From positions 1 to 59,204 of the IMG/VR virus record IMGVR_UViG_3300029448_000035: 59,204 bases of DNA; one strand, written 5' to 3'. The stretch is from a virus. Both the position numbers and the translations under genes were made by a program. A model generated the notes under the pieces. It ran no database searches. It was given only the letters and a program-made list of their open reading frames with translations, and was not told the origin of the DNA. Shown one piece after another: positions 20,706-30,417 of this stretch (positions within the stretch are counted from its first letter, which is position 1; each line of letters starts with the position of its first letter).

Positions 20706-21773
20706 ATGGAGGAAAATACAATTCCTAACGATCAGCCGCAAGGGGAAGACCTGAGCAACTGGTCGTTTGCAGACGAAAGTGAAGTGCTGGAAGCCCAAAA
20801 GCAAGAAGGCCTGATAGATGAAGAACAGATTCCAGAAACCGAAACGGTAGAGGAAGAAGTCTACAAAGAGACCTCAACGGAGGATTCTCAGAGTGAATAT
20901 ATCGAAGACTACGACCAAGATGAACTGGAGGGTGCAGTTCTCGAATACATAAGCGAAAGGCTGGGGTTCGAGGTAGGCTCCCTTGAGGAACTCACGGAAG
21001 TAGAGCAGCAGCAAGCAGAGCTTGACGAAAGGATTGAGGTCATCATGGACTTTGTCGAACAGACGGGTCGAGACCCTCAAGACTGGTTTATCTACCAGCA
21101 GCTTAACCCCTCCGAAATGGATGACGTCACTGCAATTCAGGTTCAGCTGTCTAGTGACTACCCCAACCTGTCTCAGGATGAGGTCGTCACGCTGATGAAC
21201 AACAAGTACAAGCTCGATCCTGATCAGCACACAGATGATGAGGTGAAAGTTTCGCAGCTGCAGCTCAAGATCGATGCCCAGAATGCACGTCAGTCTATTG
21301 ACGAACTCAGAGAGCAGTACGCCGCCCCTGAAGTGCAGGAAGAAGCTGAAAGTCTTGGGAACCTTTTCGACGAGGATTGGTACGATGCCATGGAGGCTGA
21401 AACTGCCGCTCTAGACGCAGTCGAGTTTGATCTCGGTAACGGAATGAGCTTTACGTTCGGACTCAATGATGAGTATCGTAACGAGCTTGTCGACAAGAAC
21501 TCTCGCCTTGACGAGTACTTTGATCCCTACGTCCAACGGGATGGTAACTGGGACTACGACAAGCTGAATGTTCATAGGGCTGTGATTGACAATATGGAAG
21601 AGATTGTCCAAGCTGTATATAAGCAGGGAATGTCTGACGGTCAACGCGGTCTAGTGAATCAAGCAGCAAACGTTGGAGTCCCATCTCCGAATCAAGGTGG
21701 GCAACAACAGGAAGACAATCTTTCCAAGCAGCTTAGAGAAGCTCTTGGTGGTGACTCGACCTGGTCTTTTTAA
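20706..21773 (+). CDS. Putative scaffolding protein (355 aa)
   Basis: Very acidic: the first ~110 residues are Glu/Gln/Asp-rich (EEEVYKETSTEDSQSEYIED) and a long helical middle follows. It contains a more ordered segment, AVEFDLGNGMSFTFGLNDEYRNE, and ends LSKQLREALGGDSTWSF. The acidic helical nature, size and position directly upstream of the capsid gene fit a podovirus scaffold that guides prohead assembly. Confidence 0.68.
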   Translation: MEENTIPNDQPQGEDLSNWSFADESEVLEAQKQEGLIDEEQIPETETVEEEVYKETSTEDSQSEYIEDYDQDELEGAVLEYISERLGFEVGSLEELTEVEQQQAELDERIEVIMDFVEQTGRDPQDWFIYQQLNPSEMDDVTAIQVQLSSDYPNLSQDEVVTLMNNKYKLDPDQHTDDEVKVSQLQLKIDAQNARQSIDELREQYAAPEVQEEAESLGNLFDEDWYDAMEAETAALDAVEFDLGNGMSFTFGLNDEYRNELVDKNSRLDEYFDPYVQRDGNWDYDKLNVHRAVIDNMEEIVQAVYKQGMSDGQRGLVNQAANVGVPSPNQGGQQQEDNLSKQLREALGGDSTWSF

Positions 21774-21803
21774 AACCAACAACAACAAAACATATAAGCT
21801 ATT
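21774..21803 (+). promoter_or_regulatory. A/C-rich CAA-repeat leader of the capsid gene
   Basis: The 30 nt before the capsid ATG are almost free of G and contain several CAA units, then CATATAAGCTATT. No Shine-Dalgarno is present. In Bacteroidota, A-rich unstructured leaders promote translation, so this probably serves strong capsid synthesis. Confidence 0.45.
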
Positions 21804-23273
21804 ATGGCTACACAGAATCATACTGACGTCGGCAACTTGCTGAAGTCGTCGCCAGATAAATACATCTCCCTTGGGGAGTTGCTCAAGTACAACAAGCCTG
21901 ACAACAGGGACTTGTTGATCAAAACCTACGGTGACCAAGGTATCACTGGTTTCCTTCAACTGACGGGTGCTACCCGCTCTGCTGGTGTTCAGGACGAAGT
22001 CCAATACTGGGAGGAGGGTCGTCTCCACAGAAAGTTCGAGGGTTTCTTCGATGCTTCCGCTGGTAAGATCTATGTTAAAGAGAACTCTGCTACTGCTGGG
22101 GACTACTTTGACAACAAGGGTATTCCTTGCCGAGTGAACGACGTTCTCATGACCAGAGACGGCATCCGTCTCGTTGTTACGGGAACCTCTGCTGATGCCA
22201 ACCCTGCTACCGCTGGTACTCAGGATCAAGACGCTACGGTGACCGTTAAGCGCCTTGACGGAGCTAATATGTCTACTGACGCTGGTACTGGTCCTGCATC
22301 CACATCCGCTACTGGAAACCAGGCTGATGTTCCGTTCATAGTTATCGGTAACATCCACGCTCAGGGAACCAAGCAGCCGAACAAGTTCTACCAAACGGAC
22401 GTGACCAAGAGAACCAACCCCTTCCTCATCACGAAGGAGACGTACCACGTCAACGGTTCTCAGGCTACGAACATTGGCTGGATCAACATCGGCAACGGTG
22501 ACTACCGCTGGTATGTTAAGGGTGAGATGGACACGCGGAAGCGTTTCATGGATCAGAGGGAGATGATGATGCTGTTCTCCGAGAAGGTGTCCAGCGGAAA
22601 CATCTCCATCCCGAACAGCCCGACCGACACCTCTAACAGTGGTAAGATCACTGGTTCTGAGGGCTACTTCCAGGCTGTGGAGGATCGCGGTATCACCACT
22701 GATGGATTCGGTTCGACCACTACGTTCAGCGATATTGACAACATCATCTTCGAGCTCGACAAGCAGGGCGCTCCTAGCGAGTACGCCATGTACGTCGACA
22801 ACAAGACGAGCCTCAATATCGACGACATGTTGGCCGCTGGTATCAACGCAGGTTCAGGTGGCGACTCGATGACCGCTGGTCTGCCTGGTCAGTTCGGTGC
22901 GTTTAACAACGACCGCGACATGGCTGTTCAGCTCGGATTCAAGAGCTTCACCCGTGGTGGATACACCTTCCACAAGCACGACTGGAAGCTCCTGAACGAC
23001 CCGACCCTCTTGGGTGCATTCTCCACGAAGCCTTACAGAGGCGCCATGGTTCCGATGACTCAGGTCACGGACGCCAAGACTGGCACCAAGGCTCCTGCTC
23101 TGGAGATGAACTTCAAGGAGACCAACGGCTACAGCAGAGAGCTGGAGCACTGGGTTGAAGGCGGTGGTGTCCTCGGATTCAAGACGAATGACGAGGACGT
23201 GGCTAAGTTCCACTACCGTTCTGAGTGCAACCTGATCACCCGCGCTGCTAACCAGCACGTGGTGTTGAACTAA
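21804..23273 (+). CDS. Major capsid protein, HK97 fold (489 aa)
   Basis: Forms the icosahedral shell. Length and features match crAss-like capsid proteins: N-terminal SLGELLKYNKPDNRDLLIKT, the WYVKGEMDTRKRFMDQREMM segment (about 236-255) where the E-loop and spine helix meet, and C-terminal P-domain strands (GGYTFHKHDWKLLNDPTLLG and a final CNLITRAANQHVVLN). It is followed by a strong hairpin. Codon use is more C/G-ending than in neighbours, as expected for the most highly expressed gene. Confidence 0.83.
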   Translation: MATQNHTDVGNLLKSSPDKYISLGELLKYNKPDNRDLLIKTYGDQGITGFLQLTGATRSAGVQDEVQYWEEGRLHRKFEGFFDASAGKIYVKENSATAGDYFDNKGIPCRVNDVLMTRDGIRLVVTGTSADANPATAGTQDQDATVTVKRLDGANMSTDAGTGPASTSATGNQADVPFIVIGNIHAQGTKQPNKFYQTDVTKRTNPFLITKETYHVNGSQATNIGWINIGNGDYRWYVKGEMDTRKRFMDQREMMMLFSEKVSSGNISIPNSPTDTSNSGKITGSEGYFQAVEDRGITTDGFGSTTTFSDIDNIIFELDKQGAPSEYAMYVDNKTSLNIDDMLAAGINAGSGGDSMTAGLPGQFGAFNNDRDMAVQLGFKSFTRGGYTFHKHDWKLLNDPTLLGAFSTKPYRGAMVPMTQVTDAKTGTKAPALEMNFKETNGYSRELEHWVEGGGVLGFKTNDEDVAKFHYRSECNLITRAANQHVVLN

Positions 23274-23287
23274 GACGTATAGGTAAG

Positions 23288-23316
23288 GAGGGGGGAGGAG
23301 AACAGCTTCCCCCCTC
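23288..23316 (+). terminator. Strong GC hairpin after the capsid gene
   Basis: The segment from 23,288 pairs GAGGGGGGAGG with CTTCCCCCCTC (about 11 bp including one G-U pair) around a 7-nt loop. Only a loose pyrimidine run follows, so it may be a partial terminator or an mRNA-stabilising end that raises capsid transcript levels. Confidence 0.6.
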
Positions 23317-23346
23317 ACTTACTCTCTTTAATTAAACTGAAATTCA

Positions 23347-24168
23347 ATGAGTACTACAACTAAGAGGGGTCCAGGTCGGCCCGCTAAAACCACGACCAAA
23401 CCCGCTGCAAAAGCAACCACATCCAAGCCTAAGACACAGTTCAAAAGGCAAGAGAAAACAAACTCAATTCTTGAATACACCACCCTTAAAAAGAGAGGGG
23501 CTGTGTTTCTCATGAAGCAAGTAGGAACCACCGTTCACGACAAGGAGACAGATACGGTTAGAGAAATCCGATACTGCCCCAACGAAGGTTCTGTTTTTGT
23601 AGATGAGCAGTCCCAGTTCGCTGTAAACGAAGCGATTGTGTTCAATGATGGCAGGCTGTTTGTCCGCCCTGACCAACCGAACCTCAGGGACTACATGAAT
23701 ATACACCCAGGAAACGTGGCTAACGGTGGCTCTATGTTTAAGCTTGAGAACAAAGAGAAGAAGGCAGAGATCAAGGTTGATCAAGAATTCTTGATGGCTG
23801 ACGCTGTTTCTTTGGTTAGGGACAAGGATCTCAACGACTTGCTCGGCGTTGCCATCTCGTTCGGAATGAACGTTGATCGCCCAGTAAACGAAATCAAGCA
23901 TGACCTCCTTATCATGGCTAAAAAGAGCCCTAGGAAGTTCATTGACTCGTTCGATAACCCCGTTGTGGAAATGAAGGCTAAGCTTCGTCAGGCTGCCAAG
24001 ATGCAGATCATAAAGATGAGCCGTGACGGAGTTCGTTGGTACGACTCTAATCAGCTTATCGTATCTGTCCCTGCAGGTAAAGACCCCCTAGACGTGTTTG
24101 TGAGGTACTGCCTTACTGAGGCTGCAGTTCCTGTTGTTGAAGAGATAGACAAGCAACTGAACCGCTAA
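23347..24168 (+). CDS. Head protein with AT-hook-like N-terminus (273 aa)
   Basis: N-terminal KRGPGRPAKTTTKPAAKATT contains an AT-hook core (GRP flanked by basic residues), then a beta-rich domain (AVFLMKQVGTTVHDKE, IRYCPNEGSVFVDEQS) and a helical C-terminus ending EEIDKQLNR. A gene with this N-terminus often follows the capsid gene in Bacteroidota podoviruses. It may bind packaged DNA inside the head. A terminator directly follows. Confidence 0.6.
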   Translation: MSTTTKRGPGRPAKTTTKPAAKATTSKPKTQFKRQEKTNSILEYTTLKKRGAVFLMKQVGTTVHDKETDTVREIRYCPNEGSVFVDEQSQFAVNEAIVFNDGRLFVRPDQPNLRDYMNIHPGNVANGGSMFKLENKEKKAEIKVDQEFLMADAVSLVRDKDLNDLLGVAISFGMNVDRPVNEIKHDLLIMAKKSPRKFIDSFDNPVVEMKAKLRQAAKMQIIKMSRDGVRWYDSNQLIVSVPAGKDPLDVFVRYCLTEAAVPVVEEIDKQLNR

Positions 24169-24189
24169 CTCGCATCACAACCCACGGAA

Positions 24190-24219
24190 AGAGCCGCCTA
24201 GAGCGGCTTTTTCTTTTTG
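24190..24219 (+). terminator. Rho-independent terminator
   Basis: AGCCGC (24,192-24,197) pairs with GCGGCT (24,203-24,208) around CTAGA, followed by TTTTCTTTTT. It ends the capsid unit one base before a new promoter. Confidence 0.85.
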
Positions 24220-24227
24220 TATATTTG
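24220..24227 (+). promoter_or_regulatory. Late promoter -7 box TATATTTG
   Basis: Exact box 4 nt before ATG 24232. Its upstream region is the terminator's T tract, so no -33 box is possible. Confidence 0.75.
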
Positions 24228-24231
24228 CTGT

Positions 24232-24984
24232 ATGGCAAGCGTTCAAGCCGTATACAACACCCTTAAAGACGCCGTTAACAAAGAGCAGCGTGGATTCGTC
24301 ACGCCCGCCATGTTCAACAACTTTGCTCAGATCGCTCAGCTGAACGTCTACAATAGGCTCTTTCATGAGATGAAGGATGCTCACAGGAAGCAGAGAGCAG
24401 GCTTCAACCCTAAGGCTGACAAGTCCTACTTCAAAAGGGTAGAGGAGGACCTGGCCTACTTTTCTAGGTCAGCTACGATTACGAAAGCAAACGGGGTGTT
24501 CGACAAGGATCCCAATGACGACCTGTCTAGGATTATATCGGCCACGACATTCGGCACTATCATCATGGGCACGTCTACTCGTGTCCCGATCGAAATGGTG
24601 TACGACGAAAGCAAGATTGACAGGATACTGACCAGCGATCTCTTGGCTCCAAGCGAGTCGCACCCCGTTGCACTGGTAGGCGAGGATATTGAGGTGTTTC
24701 CGTCCAGTATACAAAGAATCCAGATGAGGTACTACAAGTATCCTCAGGGCAGGACTCTGGCTGGTGCAAGGAGTGCTAACCTCCCGAACTACGCAGTGAC
24801 GGCAATCGACGGCAACGACACGTTTGACCCCACGAACAGCATTGACTTCGAGCTTCCAGATCACTACCTCTCTGATCTGGTCTTTGAGGTGGCTCAACTG
24901 GCTGGCCTCTCAATAAGAGACAGCAACGTAATTAATTTGATGCAAACAGAAGAGGCTGAAAACCAAAGAGATAGAACCTTCTGA
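24232..24984 (+). CDS. Head-tail connector candidate (250 aa)
   Basis: Begins MASVQAVYNTLKDAVNKEQR with GFVTPAMFNNFAQIAQLNVY, a pattern I associate with the neck protein following the head genes in crAss-like phages. The C-terminal part has SIDFELPDHYLSDLVFEVAQ. ATG 24232 is chosen because the promoter lies between it and an upstream TTG. Likely an adaptor between portal and tail. Confidence 0.6.
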   Translation: MASVQAVYNTLKDAVNKEQRGFVTPAMFNNFAQIAQLNVYNRLFHEMKDAHRKQRAGFNPKADKSYFKRVEEDLAYFSRSATITKANGVFDKDPNDDLSRIISATTFGTIIMGTSTRVPIEMVYDESKIDRILTSDLLAPSESHPVALVGEDIEVFPSSIQRIQMRYYKYPQGRTLAGARSANLPNYAVTAIDGNDTFDPTNSIDFELPDHYLSDLVFEVAQLAGLSIRDSNVINLMQTEEAENQRDRTF

Positions 24985-25784
24985 TGGCAAAGAATTACGT
25001 AAAAGTTTCCGAGGTCATAAATGACTTCCTAATCACGCAAGACCACGACGACTACGCTGGCAGTGTCCCAGAGACGTCCATCAGGGCGCATGCCCTCAGG
25101 GGTGTAAGGGAGATGGGGTTTGACATGCTGCAAGTGGTGAGGTCCCTCAAGCTGTCTGTGAATGCCACTTCCGATTCTGTTGAACTGCCATGCGACTATG
25201 TGGACTGGACTAAGGTCGGGGTTGTCGGCAATGACGGGTTGGTCTACGTCCTGGGACACAATAAGAACATCAACTACTCTCAGAAGATGAAGGAGTGCGG
25301 TGAGTGCGAGGACAGAGAGGATTCCAAGACTGGCACGGCTGGGTTTTCTTCCGTTGGTGGTGATGGCATCAAAAGCGGATTTGACTCTCATATCTTCAGG
25401 AACTTCGTCTACCAGAACAACGAAGGTAGACTTTACGGCGTTGGTGGTGGGACTCTTTACGGGGAGTTTAGGATCAACTTAGATCAGAACAGAATCGAGC
25501 TCTCGGTAAACTCCGACATTACGGAGATTGTGCTAGAGTACATTGCTGATGAGGCCAGAGCAGAAGACCCCAGCGTTCACCTGTATGGAGAGCAGGCTCT
25601 CAGAAGTTACATATACTACAGAGCTATCGAAAGAAAGTCCTCTGTCCCAGCCAATGAAAAGGCCAGGGCCAGACAAGAGTACTACAACGAGCTCCGCAAG
25701 GCTAACGCTCGGATGAAATCCTTCACTAAGGAGGAGTTGCTCAAGACGATTAGAAAGAACTCCAAGCAATCACCTAAGCTCTAA
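24984..25784 (+). CDS. Neck or tail-tube-like protein (266 aa)
   Basis: Features: SIRAHALRGVREMGFDMLQV, VELPCDYVDWTKVGVVGNDG, YVLGHNKNINYSQKMK and a C-terminal helix rich in Arg/Lys (YYNELRKANARMKSFTKEEL). The 'VELPxDYVDWTKVG...NxxINY' pattern recurs in podovirus neck/tube proteins beside the stabilization protein. TAATG overlap with the next gene. Confidence 0.6.
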   Translation: MAKNYVKVSEVINDFLITQDHDDYAGSVPETSIRAHALRGVREMGFDMLQVVRSLKLSVNATSDSVELPCDYVDWTKVGVVGNDGLVYVLGHNKNINYSQKMKECGECEDREDSKTGTAGFSSVGGDGIKSGFDSHIFRNFVYQNNEGRLYGVGGGTLYGEFRINLDQNRIELSVNSDITEIVLEYIADEARAEDPSVHLYGEQALRSYIYYRAIERKSSVPANEKARARQEYYNELRKANARMKSFTKEELLKTIRKNSKQSPKL

Positions 25785-28700
25785 TGATTGACAAGTTTGT
25801 ACCTAGGCATCTTAATACAGACAGCGATCAGAGATACCTTGAAGAAGGTGACCTTGTAGACGCCGTCAACATTACATTAAATGAAGACGGCGCTAACAGC
25901 GCTATTGTTTTAAAGAACATAAGAGGGACTAGGTCATACACGTATGCCAACTATAACGATAGGGTTCCTGACTACCCTATGACCGTAATTGGATCTGTGT
26001 CTGACCCTCAAAGAAGCAGGGTGTATGTGTTTGCTGCTTCAGACACAGATAACGCGGATTATGACGACATCATATTCATGATCGACATGAATACGGATCA
26101 GTACAGCGTGGTCTTTAGAACTGCCTCAAGCGAGAACACGATTGGAGGTCTTAGGTTTGATCCCAACTCCTTCATAAAAGCTGACGTTCTAAACAGGGAT
26201 GTTCAAAGAAACGGCACCATCCAGTCTATACTTTACTTTACGGACAACGTAAACCTTCCCAGGAAGATAAACGTAGACAGAGCTTTGGCTGGAGAGTATG
26301 AACAATACACTGCAGATCAGTTGAGGTTTGTGATTAACTCTATTGTTCCTGCACCAACGAGAGAGCCTATCTTTACGTTTGAGACAGACACTAGCGTGAC
26401 AGACAATAACCTTCTAGGAAGGTGCTTTCAGTTTGCCACTCAGTTTGTCTTTAATGACGGCGAAGAGTCGGCGATATCACCTTATTCAAAACTGGCTTTT
26501 GTTGACGAGTCTCGAACGTCTGCTGTTGTATTTGATGCGAACTCACCAAACGAGCCTGCTATATTCTCTTCCCTCAGGGAGGAAAATAATGTGTGCGTTA
26601 TAGATACCAAGTTTGCGACTGGATTTGATCCCGACCTTGTTCTAAATGAAAGCGTAGAAACACCAGATGTAGAGAACATCAGAATACTCGCTAGAGAGGA
26701 TAATGATGGGGCCTGGTTTGTTGTAGATGAGGTGCCAGTCAATGAAACAACTACAAGAAATATAGCGGGAACAAGCGTTGCTGTGTTTAACCCGCAGTCT
26801 GGCCTGTACAGGTTCTACAATGACGCTGGGTATAGGACCGTATCGAGCTTGCAATCCGACAAGCTTTACGACAACGTTCCTAGAATAGCCAGGGGTCAGG
26901 CCATATCAGGAAACAGGCTGGCCTACTCAAACTACATAGAGGGATATAACAACGCTGCGACACTTCCATCCATAACTATAACTCCAGAATACATAGGCCC
27001 TGAAACCGCTGACGGGAACGGGGGAATAGACACATCTAACTTGGTTACGTTTGTAACTACAGGTGATGCTAATGTAGATGACGGGTCAATAAAGGTTGAC
27101 TGGACAGCTTTGTTCACCTCCGCATCGGACCAAACGTATGCGCTGGAAGAAGGGTCTCAGACCGTCCTTTCTTTTTCTTGGACACCTAGGGGTACGGTTC
27201 AAAATAATACAACCGCAAGTGACGATGAGGTTTTGATGCAGTTTGAGGGAACAGACTCGGATGGAAACAACGTGAGGTTTGGTGTCGGTTCTCCTGATCA
27301 AACAGATAACAGTATATTTATAGGCCCAGCTATTGACGCCAACGTCGAGGACAGCAACAGGTGGTTTGTCAACTACCAGTACGTTGCCGAAGAAGGAGAC
27401 ACGATACAGGATTTGGCCGATGACTTTGCCGTGTATATAGAGAACCTAACATGGCTTAATAGATTTGATTACCCATTGCCTGGACTCAATGTTGGTCAGA
27501 TCACTTCAGGTCAAGATATTCACCCTTCAAACAAAACGGGAGATACATCCACTATAGCCCCAACCAGCAGGAGCTTTGGTCAAGTTAAAATGAGGCAATC
27601 ATGGAAGTTTGTAACAGAGTCGACTGGAGGTGTTTCATACATACACCCCCACATATTTTATGCGGCTATTGAAGAAAATCCGCCAGACGAGGGTCAAATA
27701 TTTACTACATACGGAGGTGTAAATCCAGGTTTTGACCCTGGATCAAATCCAGGATCAAACTTCTGGAATCTTTCTTTTCAGAGAGAAAATTTTGGGACTG
27801 GGCAAGGCGCAGAAACATACGACTTTAGCGGTGCGGTCGGCAATAGCGGAACCGATGTAGGAAACATTGCAGCTGCATCTGAAGCAGCATCTACTCAGCT
27901 TTCTTTTAAGGCGGGGGCTCTTCATGAGTTCGGGATGATGTACTACGACAGGTGGAACAGAAACGGACCCCTGATCAAGCTCGGAAGCGTATATGCAAAA
28001 ACCATAGCTGAAAGGTCTGCTACAGGCCCTACAGCCCCAGTAGAGAGAAAGGGTGCCATCCATATGAATTTTAACATCAATGGCGATGTGGCCACCATCC
28101 CAGACTGGGCTAGAGGTTACCGAATTCTATACGCGGGGAACCCCTATGACTCGGTCTTTACTGGAACCGTATCCAATGCGTTTGTCCCAACTGATGCAGC
28201 AGAGCAGGGCGCTACAGGGGCTTCGGCCTCAACGTTTGATCCAGATAGAAGAGAGATATACGTATCAATAGAGGGGATAGAAAAGACCAAGCAGTTCATG
28301 TCTGTCAACAGGTCTTACAGCTTTGCTGAAGGAGACGTTCTCAGAGTCGTTCAATACTTTAAGGCGCTGAGTCCTAATCAAGGAGTTAACGCGCCTCTGT
28401 CCTCCACAAACACGCTAATTGAGTTTGACGTAGTTAGAACCGTTACTCTTGAGGACGACCTAAACAACCCCCTTAGGTCTGGAACGTACAGCTTCGGGGA
28501 TTTGACTGACGCTGGAAAGACGGGCAGGTTCCTTGTGCTGAGAGCCCCAGAGGTTGACGCTGGTGTTCAGAACTCAAACGGAGACTACACTAAGTACCCA
28601 GGATTTGACTGGTTTCATGTCGCAGCATCTCAGAATGGAAGCGTGACAGCTGACAACAGATACCCCTACGACTCAGACAGTGACGGCACAAACGACGAGC

Positions 28701-30403
28701 CAGACACAACGAACTTCTGGAAGCAAGAGTGCGTAGTCGAAATACTAAGTAGGAGAAAAAGAACGTCAGACGACATCTATTACGAAATATCTCCTTACAG
28801 GGGGCTCAGGATAAGAAGAGGTGGAGGATCAAACGTTTATGGCCCTGCTTTTACTGTAGACAACGGGGACATGTTCTTTAGACCAGTTTTGTCTACCCGA
28901 AACCTTTTTGAAAACAGCGCCTGGACTGACGACCCTAAAAAGTGGCAATACAAATCCATTGTCATGGAGTCTGAGAGGTATTCCGACAGAAGAACCAAAG
29001 CGGATTGGGGGCAAGGCAGGGCCCACTTGCCGCTTACAGAGCCTCAAGAAAGAAGGAGGTACAATAGCATCACATACAGTGAGGCCGATGTATCTGACCT
29101 AAACACTTTGTTATTGTCTTCGTTCGATAAAAACCTGTCTAACTTCGTTGACTTAAACCCCAACTTCGGCGCACTGAACTACATCGGGGCTATGGGGGAA
29201 CAGCTTATAGGCGTACAGGAAAACAAGGTTTCACGGCTTTCTGTAGACCGACAGGTCATACAGTCCGCACAGGGTGATGACGTAGCCTTGGCTCTTACCT
29301 CATCCCCTTACAACGTAGACATCTACTTCTCTGGGGACTATGGATGTGGAGATAACCCTGAGTCCGTGCTCATACAGGACAATCAGGTGTTCTTTGCTGA
29401 CGTGTCCAGGTCTGCTGTATGCAGGCTTGCATCGAGCCAGCTATACGCTATATCTGAGAAAAGGACATCGAACCTGTTCAACACGATATTTGACAACGTT
29501 CGAGCTGCTGCGAACCCAAGAATTGTTTCTGGGTACGACCCCGCCAACGACACGTATTACATAACGTTTGGAAATATGGGGGGCAACAACGAAACCGTGG
29601 GCTACAATGTCTTTGGTGGCCGTGGCGGTGACGGAGGGTGGATCAGCAGATATACTTTCTACCCAACGAATTACAGCAACCAAAACAACTCGATGCTGTC
29701 CATGTCTTACTACGACCCCGACAATACGTTGGAGTACGACCAGCAGCTCATGCACGTTCATGATGGCAACGCCTACAACACGTTCTATGGGGACTACGAT
29801 CAGTCTGACATTACATACGTGTCTAAGCCTGACCCCAGTATGGTCAAGACGTATGACGCTCTTTCTCACGAAGGCAACTCAGGCAACTGGGTTGTGCAGT
29901 CAATAAACACCAACCTCATGGGTGCTAACGACAACGCGGGGACGCTGAACTTTGTAGAGCGGGAGGGTAGTTACTATGCGTACATAACGAGGGATCCTGG
30001 GGGCAGCAAGCACTTGCGGTTCCTTGGTACGATTGCATCGTCTACCACGAACAGCATCACCTTTGACAACAAAATAAATAACCAGCCAGTTCCAGCAAAC
30101 GCGGAGATGATGGCTGTTGTGGGCGGCAATCTTGTTACTATGTCTACGACAGCTGGAGAGGCCCTCGTTCAGTCTGTTACTGGAGCTAGAACTCTGGGAA
30201 CTTTGACCGCAAACATAGATACAGCGGTGGCGACAGACGGCACTCAGGTCGTCCTTAGAACGCCCGCCGCGCTGGATAGCGATCCGATCCGAGGTCACTA
30301 CGCCACGATTAGAATGACAAACAACGCAACGGCTCAGTTTGAGCTATACTGCGTAAACACAGTACTTACCCCGTCCCAGTTGCACCACAATAGAGGACAA
30401 TAA
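25784..30403 (+). CDS. Virion stabilization/tail hub protein (1539 aa)
   Basis: The N-terminus FVPRHLNTDSDQRYLEEGDL then VDAVNITLNEDGANSAIVLK is a close match to the start of proteins called 'stabilization protein' (P22 gp10-like) in crAss-like phages. Beta-rich throughout, with repeated GxxxVYVF and DxxxNTL strands suggesting propeller or layered beta domains; YNSITYSEADVSDLNTLLLS lies near residue 1090. The length fits that family. It should cap the portal and form the tail hub. Confidence 0.7.
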   Translation: MIDKFVPRHLNTDSDQRYLEEGDLVDAVNITLNEDGANSAIVLKNIRGTRSYTYANYNDRVPDYPMTVIGSVSDPQRSRVYVFAASDTDNADYDDIIFMIDMNTDQYSVVFRTASSENTIGGLRFDPNSFIKADVLNRDVQRNGTIQSILYFTDNVNLPRKINVDRALAGEYEQYTADQLRFVINSIVPAPTREPIFTFETDTSVTDNNLLGRCFQFATQFVFNDGEESAISPYSKLAFVDESRTSAVVFDANSPNEPAIFSSLREENNVCVIDTKFATGFDPDLVLNESVETPDVENIRILAREDNDGAWFVVDEVPVNETTTRNIAGTSVAVFNPQSGLYRFYNDAGYRTVSSLQSDKLYDNVPRIARGQAISGNRLAYSNYIEGYNNAATLPSITITPEYIGPETADGNGGIDTSNLVTFVTTGDANVDDGSIKVDWTALFTSASDQTYALEEGSQTVLSFSWTPRGTVQNNTTASDDEVLMQFEGTDSDGNNVRFGVGSPDQTDNSIFIGPAIDANVEDSNRWFVNYQYVAEEGDTIQDLADDFAVYIENLTWLNRFDYPLPGLNVGQITSGQDIHPSNKTGDTSTIAPTSRSFGQVKMRQSWKFVTESTGGVSYIHPHIFYAAIEENPPDEGQIFTTYGGVNPGFDPGSNPGSNFWNLSFQRENFGTGQGAETYDFSGAVGNSGTDVGNIAAASEAASTQLSFKAGALHEFGMMYYDRWNRNGPLIKLGSVYAKTIAERSATGPTAPVERKGAIHMNFNINGDVATIPDWARGYRILYAGNPYDSVFTGTVSNAFVPTDAAEQGATGASASTFDPDRREIYVSIEGIEKTKQFMSVNRSYSFAEGDVLRVVQYFKALSPNQGVNAPLSSTNTLIEFDVVRTVTLEDDLNNPLRSGTYSFGDLTDAGKTGRFLVLRAPEVDAGVQNSNGDYTKYPGFDWFHVAASQNGSVTADNRYPYDSDSDGTNDEPDTTNFWKQECVVEILSRRKRTSDDIYYEISPYRGLRIRRGGGSNVYGPAFTVDNGDMFFRPVLSTRNLFENSAWTDDPKKWQYKSIVMESERYSDRRTKADWGQGRAHLPLTEPQERRRYNSITYSEADVSDLNTLLLSSFDKNLSNFVDLNPNFGALNYIGAMGEQLIGVQENKVSRLSVDRQVIQSAQGDDVALALTSSPYNVDIYFSGDYGCGDNPESVLIQDNQVFFADVSRSAVCRLASSQLYAISEKRTSNLFNTIFDNVRAAANPRIVSGYDPANDTYYITFGNMGGNNETVGYNVFGGRGGDGGWISRYTFYPTNYSNQNNSMLSMSYYDPDNTLEYDQQLMHVHDGNAYNTFYGDYDQSDITYVSKPDPSMVKTYDALSHEGNSGNWVVQSINTNLMGANDNAGTLNFVEREGSYYAYITRDPGGSKHLRFLGTIASSTTNSITFDNKINNQPVPANAEMMAVVGGNLVTMSTTAGEALVQSVTGARTLGTLTANIDTAVATDGTQVVLRTPAALDSDPIRGHYATIRMTNNATAQFELYCVNTVLTPSQLHHNRGQ

Positions 30404-30405
30404 AC

Positions 30406-30413
30406 TATATTTG
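30406..30413 (+). promoter_or_regulatory. Late promoter -7 box TATATTTG
   Basis: Exact box 4 nt before ATG 30418 and only 2 nt after the preceding stop codon. Confidence 0.75.
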
Positions 30414-30417
30414 TATA

